NCBI GenBank assembly: GCA_964343305.1
Contig: CAYFJO010000113.1
Coordinates: 1-27,010 of the forward strand
DNA: 27,010 bases
Direction: 5' to 3'
Origin: CAYFJO01 sp964343305
GTDB taxonomy: Bacteria > Planctomycetota > Planctomycetia > Pirellulales > Pirellulaceae
The notes beneath the pieces are model-generated. The model was not told the origin of the DNA. It worked only from the letters and a program-made list of their open reading frames with translations, and searched no databases. The translations under genes were made by a program, and so were the position numbers. Every line of letters begins with the position of its first letter. Position 1 is the stretch's first letter. Shown piece after piece: positions 16,361-23,055 of the stretch.

Positions 16361-17635
16361 CTAGTTCTCGCCAATGCAATACAAATACTGATCTGAGCGG
16401 AGCAGCAACTGCCCATTGCTTACGACCGGGGACGCGTTTGTGCGGCTGGCATCGTCTTCGAACTGGTTGTGTGCCAGCTCTTCGAATTCTGGTTTCGCGG
16501 CGACGACGAACGCTCCGTTGTATTGCGAGACACAATAGAGTTTACCGTCAACCACCGTTGTCGACGCGTACACCAACCCTGGTGATATCGAGAGGCGTTC
16601 TTCGAAAACCACTTCGCCATTCTCGGCGTTCAAACAATAGACGACGCCGCGTCGCTCGTGGAACCAGTAGATATGTCCTTCGTAGTACACCGGCGAGGAA
16701 ACGTTGGAGCCTCGGCCAGTTCGCCACAACACATGGGTCTCGGACACATCGCCGCTGCCGCCAGACCGGACGGCGATTGCCGTGTTCTTGCGACCACCGA
16801 TGACATAGACAATCCCATCATTCGCCACAGCACTGGGACAGATGTAGCCACGGTCTGGAATCCCTTCACACGTCCAAAGTTCGTCGCCACTATCGGGATC
16901 GACCGCCACGATTTTCTCTGGCAAGCAATAAACCAACTCCATTTTTCCAGCCGGATTCTCAACCAACAGCGGCGTATTCCAGACGCCTCTGATTCGGCCG
17001 ATGCTCCAGACCTCCTTGCCATTGGATTTGTCGAGCGCGTAAATCGTTTGGCTTTCGACGCTGGCGTTGACGATCAGCAAATCTTTGTAGAGCACCGGCG
17101 ATGCTCCTGATCCCCATCCTCGTGTACCACTGCCGACTTTCGTTTGCCAAATGGTCTTGCCGTCCAGGTCGAGGCAATAGACGCCTGACTTTCCAAAGAA
17201 CACGAACAGATGCGTGCCGTCCGTCGCGATCGTGCTGGTGCTGTACCCATGACGAGCATTGTTGCCGCCGTTATAGTCGGACTCGGGCAGTTCAGGTTGG
17301 AACTCTTGTTTCCAGATGATCGATCCCTTGCCACGGTCGAGGCAGACCACAAACCGCTTGAGATTTTCGTCGTCCCCTTCGCTGGGCTTCAAGCCGTAGC
17401 CGTTGTAGCAGGTCAAATAAATGCGATCGCCCAGTGTCGTGGGCGACGAACTTCCATAACCTGGCAGTTCGGACTTCCAGACGACATTTTCTGTCGATGA
17501 CCACTTCACCGGCAGACCGGTTTCGCTGCTGGTTCCAAGACCGCCGGGGCCACGAAATTGCTTCCAGTCTTCGCCAAACGAGTTGTTTGTGAATGCGGAC
17601 ACAATCAAACAAATGAGAACGGGATACAGTTTCAT
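16361..17635 (-). CDS. Secreted PQQ/BamB-like beta-propeller protein
   Basis: A 424-residue protein with a signal peptide (hydrophobic LYPVLICLIVSAF, cleavage near SFG-ED at 21/22). The mature start DWKQFRGPGGLGTSSE is typical of planctomycete PQQ-binding-like repeat proteins. Repeated blades with D..G...W motifs follow (CLDRGKGSIIWK, CLDLDGKTIWQ, ALDKSNGKEVWS, AVDPDSGDELWT, CLNAENGEVVFE). The residues that bind PQQ and Ca2+ in true quinoprotein dehydrogenases are not evident, so a scaffold or binding role is more likely than alcohol oxidation. AAGGA about 10 bp before the ATG supports the start. It lies between the LysR gene (83 bp upstream) and the kinase gene, all on the minus strand. Confidence 0.88.
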   Translation of the reverse strand: MKLYPVLICLIVSAFTNNSFGEDWKQFRGPGGLGTSSETGLPVKWSSTENVVWKSELPGYGSSSPTTLGDRIYLTCYNGYGLKPSEGDDENLKRFVVCLDRGKGSIIWKQEFQPELPESDYNGGNNARHGYSTSTIATDGTHLFVFFGKSGVYCLDLDGKTIWQTKVGSGTRGWGSGASPVLYKDLLIVNASVESQTIYALDKSNGKEVWSIGRIRGVWNTPLLVENPAGKMELVYCLPEKIVAVDPDSGDELWTCEGIPDRGYICPSAVANDGIVYVIGGRKNTAIAVRSGGSGDVSETHVLWRTGRGSNVSSPVYYEGHIYWFHERRGVVYCLNAENGEVVFEERLSISPGLVYASTTVVDGKLYCVSQYNGAFVVAAKPEFEELAHNQFEDDASRTNASPVVSNGQLLLRSDQYLYCIGEN

Positions 17636-17718
17636 GGCGCGTTCCTTGTTGAGTCGCGGGAGGGATGGTTGAGGTGGGAGTATTTACGATACTTCGTCAG
17701 CCGCGGATGTGCAATTCT

Positions 17719-18612
17719 TCAATCCGAACGATGATGCAAAAATGCCAGGAATTCACGGAGCGGAGAAGCACCAATGCGTTGCTTGTCGGTGATCACGTAC
17801 AGTTTTCGCTGCAGCTTAAGACCTCGCACTTTGACAATGGCCAGCGTGCCTTCGGCCACGTCGTTGGCAATCGCCTTGGTGGAAAGAAAACCCACACCGG
17901 CACCGCGCTTGACGGCTTCGCGGATGGCATCGTTGGAATTGACCTCGATGGCGATGTTCAATTCCGACAACCGGGCACCTTTCGCTTCCAGTCCTTTTTC
18001 GACACAGTGGCGGCTGGCTGAACCGGGCTCACGAACGATCAATTGTTCGCTCCGCAGTTCGTTCAAGGAAGTTGTCCCTTTGGCGGCAAACGGATGCGAC
18101 GCCGCGGCGATCAACGTCAGTTCATCGTTTGCGATGGACTCCGCGGTCAGTTTCGATTTCTGAGGCAACTCGCCAACAAAGCCTACATCCGCTTTACCAC
18201 TTTCCACCGTTTGCGTCGCTTTTTCGCTGTCCGAAACCGAAACCGATTCGTTGACTTCGGGATACTTCTGTCGAAACTTGGCCAGCAACTCTGGCAGCAG
18301 CGATTCCGCGGGAACGGTGCTGCTGGCGATTCGCAAAGTTCCGCGAATGGTGGTTGGTTCGTTGCGAATCGCCTGCTCGGCTCGATCGGCCAGTTCGATA
18401 ATCTTGCGGGCGTAATCTTCCAGCAACCGGCCTTGCTCGGTCAGTTTGACCACCCGCCCCACGCGTTCGAACAGGTTGGCGTCGAGTTGTTTTTCCAGGG
18501 CCGCGACCTGTTGACTCACGGCTCCCTGGGTCAGGCCGAGGGATTGCGAAGCTTTCGTAAAGCTTTCCAGTTCGGCCGCGACGATGAACGTTCGTAGATG
18601 CCGCAGTTCCAT
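17719..18612 (-). CDS. LysR-family transcriptional regulator
   Basis: A 297-residue LysR-type regulator. The N-terminal winged helix-turn-helix is clear (MELRHLRTFIVAAELESFT, then ASQSLGLTQGAVSQQVAALE and LDANLFERVGRVVKLTEQG, residues 1-65). The substrate-binding domain runs from about 90 (GTLRIASSTVPAESLLPELL) to the end. LysR proteins bind a small effector and control adjacent genes. It lies 75 bp downstream of the EIIA-SLC4 transporter gene on the same strand, so control of that gene and itself is a fair guess; the CbbR/CmpR branch of LysR regulates inorganic carbon genes, but assignment to that branch is not shown by the sequence alone. Confidence 0.92.
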   Translation of the reverse strand: MELRHLRTFIVAAELESFTKASQSLGLTQGAVSQQVAALEKQLDANLFERVGRVVKLTEQGRLLEDYARKIIELADRAEQAIRNEPTTIRGTLRIASSTVPAESLLPELLAKFRQKYPEVNESVSVSDSEKATQTVESGKADVGFVGELPQKSKLTAESIANDELTLIAAASHPFAAKGTTSLNELRSEQLIVREPGSASRHCVEKGLEAKGARLSELNIAIEVNSNDAIREAVKRGAGVGFLSTKAIANDVAEGTLAIVKVRGLKLQRKLYVITDKQRIGASPLREFLAFLHHRSD

Positions 18613-18687
18613 GCCACCATCTTATACTACATTCCACCAGCGGAAGTGGGATTTGCCAGAATTCAGCATGCCTGGCCAATCGACGCT

Positions 18688-20772
18688 TTACACCCACTGC
18701 GTTTCTTCTTCTTCAGGCTCTTCGTCCGCGTCCAAGGCTTCCAAGTGTTCCGGCAAGAAGAACCGTCCAGCGATCATCCGAATTGGCACCAAAATCAAGA
18801 TCAACAGCGGGAACAAGATTCGCAGCGGAGTGCGTTCGATCACCACCAGCGGAATAAGACACACAAGTTGCAAGAGGGTAAACAGATGAATGGTCTGATT
18901 CGGCACTTTGCGAATATAGTGCGTCGACGGGTAAAGATTCCGGTCCATCACCCACAAACTCAATCGTTCAAAGAACTGATTGCCCGCGATCGAAACCGCA
19001 CCCATGAACAAGAACAGTCCGTACAAGACCGACATTGGAATCAACCGCAGCAGTGGAAGCAAGATAATCGAACAACCGATCAGGATGTGAATCGCGAGCG
19101 CCGATATCCGGTTCTCTTGAACATGAATCACTCGCTCCCGCGTTTCCCCATTTCTTGCAACGACTTCTTCGACCGTCGCCAGACTGCGCACGTGGTTCAG
19201 CGAACGAACGGTCGCCGCGACCAGCCAAGGCAATCCGAACAACGAACAAACTCCGATCAACACGCCGATCAACGCCAGATCATGGTGATATGCCTCGCCC
19301 TTCTCCAGCTTGTGATCCGGGTTGTTGACCAGCCGCGCGGTGATGTTTTGATCCATGAACGCCAGCACCACGACCAGCAACGCGGGTAAAACGGTGGCAA
19401 ACCAAATCCAAACCGGTACGTGAAAGAAGTTCAAGAGCCAGGGACGCGGAGTGCCGGCATCTGCGGCTGAATCGATGGTCGGCCGCAACGTTTCGGGGAC
19501 TTGGAGCGTGTCCATTTTGACGCTGTGAAACCACATCACAGACGCCGCGGTCATCACGACCAACGCAATCGCCGGGCCGAAATCGGAAAAGAACTCGCGC
19601 ATCTTCGGCAACAGAAAACGACTGCGCCGAAAACGCGACAAAGTGATCGCAACATAAAACGTACCCATCGCCAGCAACAACGGAACCAATGCCTCATCGT
19701 GACTCGTCGAATTGGTTTCGTATCCTTGGCTGACAATGTCAACCAGGTTTTCAATCGCCCACACGATGAAAATGAACGAAATCAACGCGGCAAAGATCTC
19801 GTCGGTAAAGCGCGTAAAGTAGCGCATCATCCAACTCGCATCGGTGGCGGCCAATACGAGCAAGATCAATGCCGTCCAGATTCCAACCCAAGCGCGAATC
19901 TCCAGAAACTGGCTGCCCATTTCAAACTGCTGACACAACAGATAAAGCGCCCAAGTGAAAACAAGCAACGGCCCCGTGCCGCCGAGAATGATCAATGGTT
20001 GCCCGGAAAGAAGTGCATAGATCACGCCACACACAAACGTTGCGACGATCATTTCTACCGCACCAATGTGGTTGCCCGTTTTTTCGGCCATGATCCCGCC
20101 GAAAATAATCGCCGGCGCAAGACAAGCGAAATACAAGAACAACACCGAACTGATCGACTTGGCATGCAGTCCGTCTGTAAAGTCGCTGCGAAAGTGCGGC
20201 CAGCGCCGATGAATATCTTGGATCATCCCGCCGAACAATCGCCCCGTGTATTGCAGTGATTCGGAAACTTCCTTCTCATCCGCGGGCCTGCCCCTCGGCG
20301 GCTCACGACGGCCTTCATAGTGTCGTAGTGCATCCAGCAAATCGTCACGGTTTCTTGCAATCTTGGCGTCGTAACGAAACTCGTCATCGGACATCAAGCG
20401 GGCGATCGTTGCCAGCGAATCCAAATGTTCGGTAGTCGCGTCTGTCGGCCCCAGCAACAGAAATACGAACTGTGTCGGAATTCCGTCGGGAGCCCCCAGG
20501 TTGATTGGTCGCGCCAAACGCACAAAGACGATGGTCGGTCTTGGGCATTCATCCGCGTAGACGTGCGGCACGGCGACTGAGTGGCCGATGGCCGTTGGTG
20601 CTTGAGCCTCGCGGGCTCGGAAACCTTCTTCCAACGCATCGCGTCGCTCCGCGGGCACCACGTTTTGGGCAACCAGCAGGCTGAGCGCCTGATGGCAAAT
20701 CGAGTCCATGTCCGTGGCGCGCATGTCGAGCACGTAAGCGCCGTCGTTGATGGCCTGAACAAGTCGATGCAT
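18688..20772 (-). CDS. PTS EIIA-SLC4 (bicarbonate/anion transporter) fusion
   Basis: A 694-residue two-part protein. Residues 1-150 are a PTS EIIA type-2 (EIIA-Ntr/fructose-like) domain: PTAIGHSVAVPH with the presumed phospho-acceptor His70, then IVFVRLARPINLGAPDG and TTEHLDSLATIARLMSD. From about 165 the protein is an SLC4/Band 3-type anion transporter: FGGMIQDIHRRWPHFRSDF, DGLHAKSISSVLFLYFACLA, GQPLIILGGTGPLLVF and many membrane segments, with an acidic C-terminal tail. SLC4 proteins move bicarbonate, often with Na+, or exchange it for chloride; borate is another known substrate. Phosphorylation of the EIIA domain could gate transport, which is an inference. The ATG at 20772 gives a complete EIIA domain, though the ribosome site is weak. 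Probably co-transcribed with the downstream LysR gene. Confidence 0.88.
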   Translation of the reverse strand: MHRLVQAINDGAYVLDMRATDMDSICHQALSLLVAQNVVPAERRDALEEGFRAREAQAPTAIGHSVAVPHVYADECPRPTIVFVRLARPINLGAPDGIPTQFVFLLLGPTDATTEHLDSLATIARLMSDDEFRYDAKIARNRDDLLDALRHYEGRREPPRGRPADEKEVSESLQYTGRLFGGMIQDIHRRWPHFRSDFTDGLHAKSISSVLFLYFACLAPAIIFGGIMAEKTGNHIGAVEMIVATFVCGVIYALLSGQPLIILGGTGPLLVFTWALYLLCQQFEMGSQFLEIRAWVGIWTALILLVLAATDASWMMRYFTRFTDEIFAALISFIFIVWAIENLVDIVSQGYETNSTSHDEALVPLLLAMGTFYVAITLSRFRRSRFLLPKMREFFSDFGPAIALVVMTAASVMWFHSVKMDTLQVPETLRPTIDSAADAGTPRPWLLNFFHVPVWIWFATVLPALLVVVLAFMDQNITARLVNNPDHKLEKGEAYHHDLALIGVLIGVCSLFGLPWLVAATVRSLNHVRSLATVEEVVARNGETRERVIHVQENRISALAIHILIGCSIILLPLLRLIPMSVLYGLFLFMGAVSIAGNQFFERLSLWVMDRNLYPSTHYIRKVPNQTIHLFTLLQLVCLIPLVVIERTPLRILFPLLILILVPIRMIAGRFFLPEHLEALDADEEPEEEETQWV

Positions 20773-20864
20773 GATTCGTCCCAGCGGTCCGTCGCGTCAG
20801 CAAATAAAAGTTTGCGGAATTAGACGCAGTTCGCCCAATTTTTTCAACCGCGCATCATGGTCCG

Positions 20865-20947
20865 CAGGTTCAAAAGGGGTCAGGTACCTTTGTGCAAAGC
20901 ACCCTTCGGGCCGTTCCGGCAAAGGTACCTGACCCCTTTTGAACCTG
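20865..20947. repeat. Perfect 28-bp inverted repeat with GGGGTCAGGTACC core
   Basis: Arms 20865-20892 and 20920-20947 are exact reverse complements around a 27-nt loop that itself holds CCCTTCGGG. Immediately after the right arm a partial third copy (GACCCCTTTTTGAACC, 20947-20962) follows. It lies between the methyltransferase stop (20970) and the EIIA-SLC4 start. The core resembles REP-type repeats mobilised by IS200-like (RAYT) transposases, but no transposase gene is here. It may also end transcription of the nanA operon. Confidence 0.65.
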
Positions 20948-20969
20948 ACCCCTTTTTGAACCCAATTGT

Positions 20970-21647
20970 TCAGCAAACAGAATTTCGTGCCACAAAGATT
21001 GCGACACAACCAGCCGTTTCGACGTCTACTTCCGCGAAATGAGATTGTAAAGAAGTTGTTAAGCCAGCGAGCGAGTCGGCCGTGTTTGTGAAGATCTGTT
21101 TGGAATTGTAGAGCGCCATTAACCGCCGAGCCATCCAACCACGCTGGACACCCTGGCTCAAAATAGTCGAACCAAACAACACGCCGCCCGGCGCGAGCAC
21201 GCCTTTCAAGTTCTCCAGCACGATCGATTTCGATTCAATGGTCCCTGGCAGACAGTGCAAAACGTAATTCATCGCGATCGATTCGAAACGCTCTTGGCCT
21301 TCGAACTCCAACGGTTCAAACAAGTCCGCTCGACGCGTTCGTGGCTCGTAGCGACGAATTCGATCGGCGGTCGCTTGTAGACAATTCTCGTTGAGATCGA
21401 GCAACGTGATTCGTGGGTGCTCGCCTGGAAACTGGCAGCGGTCGAGAAAGTAACCTGTCCCCACTCCGACATCCAAGTGGTTGCCCGACACATGCTCGTT
21501 ATACAGCCGCAGCAACCGGCGCGTCGGACACTTCCAAACAAATGTGTTCGAGAATCCAAGCACCAGCCAATCGTACATCCACAGCGTGCGCTGGCTGTAA
21601 ACCGCCTGGCCCGCTTCAATTTGATCGCTGGAAATCGGTTCGTTCAT
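20970..21647 (-). CDS. Class I SAM-dependent methyltransferase
   Basis: 225 residues from the ATG at 21647, whose first bases overlap the stop of the upstream lyase (ATGA), typical of translational coupling; in-frame codons further upstream lie inside the lyase gene and are not used. The Rossmann-type SAM site is visible as GNHLDVGVGTGYFLDRC (about 55-71), with LLDLNENCLQATADRI as the next strand and acidic ribose-binding loop, and MNYVLHCLPG as motif IV. The N-terminal part contains YDWLVLGFSNTFVWKCP, which I recall from a small branch of uncharacterised methyltransferases. The substrate is unknown; coupling to the lyase suggests a related metabolite or only shared expression. Confidence 0.85.
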   Translation of the reverse strand: MNEPISSDQIEAGQAVYSQRTLWMYDWLVLGFSNTFVWKCPTRRLLRLYNEHVSGNHLDVGVGTGYFLDRCQFPGEHPRITLLDLNENCLQATADRIRRYEPRTRRADLFEPLEFEGQERFESIAMNYVLHCLPGTIESKSIVLENLKGVLAPGGVLFGSTILSQGVQRGWMARRLMALYNSKQIFTNTADSLAGLTTSLQSHFAEVDVETAGCVAIFVARNSVC

Positions 21648-22585
21648 CAGGGCTGTGCCACGACCACGTTCGACGCTGTCAATTCGCGGGGGAACACATC
21701 CAGATGCTGGATGCACCGATAAACTTTTCCCGCGGTTGTCGCATCGATTTCTTGCAACGGAGGACGCACGGGACCACAATCCACACCAAGCATTTTCATG
21801 ATCGCTTTGCCACTCTCCAAGACACCGAACGGACGCAGCGCATGAATGAGTTCGACCGCCTTCGCCTGTTCTCGTTGGGCGGTTTCAAGATCGCCGGCTT
21901 CAAACGCTTCCATCACCCGGTGATACACAGGCGCTGCGTAGTTATACGTGCTGCCAATCATCCCCCGCACTCCGATCGACATGCCGGCCAGCAAGTTTTC
22001 ATCCTGTCCAAACAGCACGTCGAACCGTCCGTCGCTGAACGTGAGGCATTGTTGCAACTGCATGAAATCGCCGCAACTGAATTTGATTCCCGCCAAGGTC
22101 GGAATTCGATCCGACGCCATTCGCAAGAAGTCGGGCATCGGCAATTCGACGTTCGTCAACGGCGGGATGTGATAGAAATGAAAAGGTACGTTTCCGCCCG
22201 CGGTCGCGATGGGTTCGACATAATCGACCAGTTGTTCGACGTTGGACGGCTTAAAGAAGAAGGGGGCCATGGCCGCGATGCCGTGAACGCCGGCTTGCCG
22301 ACCGTGACGAGCCAACGAGATGGCATCCGACTGACAATTGCTCCCCACGTGCACGATAACCGTCAATCGATCGCCCACCGCGTCGCACCAGGCATCGATG
22401 ATGTCCCGTCGCTCATTCACCGTCAACGAATGACACTCGCCCGTCGTACCGTTTACAAAAACACCAGACAGGTTGGTCTCGACGTGCAAGTCAACCAAGT
22501 CCTTAATCGCAGCCAGATTCAATTCGCCCGACGCAGTCATCGGTGTATAAGTCGCGGCAAACAATCCAGTTAACGGAAAGCTCAT
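21647..22585 (-). CDS. nanA: N-acetylneuraminate lyase (DHDPS superfamily)
   Basis: A 312-residue TIM-barrel aldolase of the DapA/NanA superfamily. Key residues are in place: GTTGE (46-50), Tyr138 in FHFYHIPPLT, and Schiff-base Lys168 in LAGIKFSCGD. HFYHIPPLTNVELPM, GIKFSCGDFMQLQQC and GVRGMIGSTYNY are closer to NanA and animal NPL proteins than to DapA, so cleavage of sialic acid to N-acetylmannosamine and pyruvate is the best guess; another 2-keto-acid aldol substrate is possible. AGGGAC about 6 bp before the ATG supports the start. No other sialic-acid gene (nanK, nanE or a transporter) is in the window. It overlaps the downstream methyltransferase as ATGA. Confidence 0.82.
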   Translation of the reverse strand: MSFPLTGLFAATYTPMTASGELNLAAIKDLVDLHVETNLSGVFVNGTTGECHSLTVNERRDIIDAWCDAVGDRLTVIVHVGSNCQSDAISLARHGRQAGVHGIAAMAPFFFKPSNVEQLVDYVEPIATAGGNVPFHFYHIPPLTNVELPMPDFLRMASDRIPTLAGIKFSCGDFMQLQQCLTFSDGRFDVLFGQDENLLAGMSIGVRGMIGSTYNYAAPVYHRVMEAFEAGDLETAQREQAKAVELIHALRPFGVLESGKAIMKMLGVDCGPVRPPLQEIDATTAGKVYRCIQHLDVFPRELTASNVVVAQP

Positions 22586-22659
22586 TCAAGTGTCCCTTTG
22601 TATGACAGATTGGTCCCAATTCGTTTAGCATCAGCCGATCGATGACTGTCGCATTTACC

Positions 22660-22891
22660 CCTGTCTGCTTGTCAGGCAGGTGGATCAGTTTAGCAGCTAA
22701 GTCGAACATCCTGAATTCGATGACTTGGCCCCTTGCCAGCTTGTCTGGCAAGAGTCAAAGTTTCGCGGGCTTGAATGGTCTCGTTTCTAACGAAACTGAT
22801 TCACCCGCTGAACGAGCCAGCGGGGGTCATGTGCGTCTTTGTTCGTTTGTCTAGCTGCTAAACGTCGGCTCCTGCCAGATAAACTGGCAGG
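22660..22891. repeat. Cluster of five short hairpins bracketed by an inverted 12-mer
   Basis: Hairpins: 22661-22679 (CTGTCTG/CAGGCAG, loop CTTGT), 22732-22752 (CTTGCCAG/CTGGCAAG, loop CTTGT), 22783-22796 (GTTTC/GAAAC), 22804-22824 (CCCGCTG/CAGCGGG) and 22872-22890 (CTGCCAG/CTGGCAG, loop ATAAA). GTTTAGCAGCTA (22688-22699) is exactly inverted at 22852-22863, so the central hairpins could close into a multi-branched fold or the segment could be a mobile element with inverted ends. A related GTTTAGCA lies at 22623-22630. No coding sequence is inside. Confidence 0.6.
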
Positions 22892-22992
22892 GGACCATTG
22901 AATATACGACGCTAATTCATTGGTCGATATTTAGTCTATCACAAAACTCAGCATCAAGACTTCGCAGCCTTCTTAGACTTCGGAAGTCTGCC

Positions 22993-23020
22993 TTGCACGA
23001 AGCGACACCATTGGTATAAC
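22993..23020 (+). promoter_or_regulatory. Candidate permease promoter
   Basis: TTGCAC (22993-22998), a 16-bp spacer and TATAAC (23015-23020) give a good sigma-70-like promoter 35 bp before the permease ATG. A 6-bp hairpin AGACTT-CGG-AAGTCT (22975-22989) sits just upstream and could be an operator. Confidence 0.45.
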
Positions 23021-23055
23021 CGTCTTCGTACGAAAACTCGAAGGTAACGGACTAC

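Larger units (their letters stand above)
22586..23055. other. 470-bp divergent intergenic region
   Basis: No gene fits here; the only forward frame (70 codons) runs through inverted repeats. It contains the nanA leader, the five-hairpin cluster (22660-22891), a small AGACTT/AAGTCT hairpin (22975-22989) and the permease promoter (22993-23020). Confidence 0.55.

Noticed and set aside
15934..16803. Plus-strand open frame of 289 codons spanning the kinase start and the propeller gene end
   Set aside because: Covers two real genes on the other strand and has Arg-rich low-complexity sequence.
16361..17635. PQQ-dependent alcohol dehydrogenase
   Set aside because: The blades match PQQ-like repeats, but the cysteine pair, Ca2+ ligands and W-docking pattern of true quinoprotein dehydrogenases were not seen.
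19501..20259. Plus-strand open frame of 252 codons
   Set aside because: Antisense of the SLC4 membrane domain; Arg/His/Gln-rich, as expected for the reverse of a hydrophobic coding sequence.
21413..22573. Long plus-strand open frame (386 codons) opposite nanA and the methyltransferase
   Set aside because: It is the antisense of two well-supported genes, has a His/Arg-rich composition and no domain, and no ribosome site.
22660..22891. Possible CRISPR array
   Set aside because: The repeated units are short hairpins of differing sequence with irregular spacing, not identical repeats with uniform spacers, and no cas gene is near.
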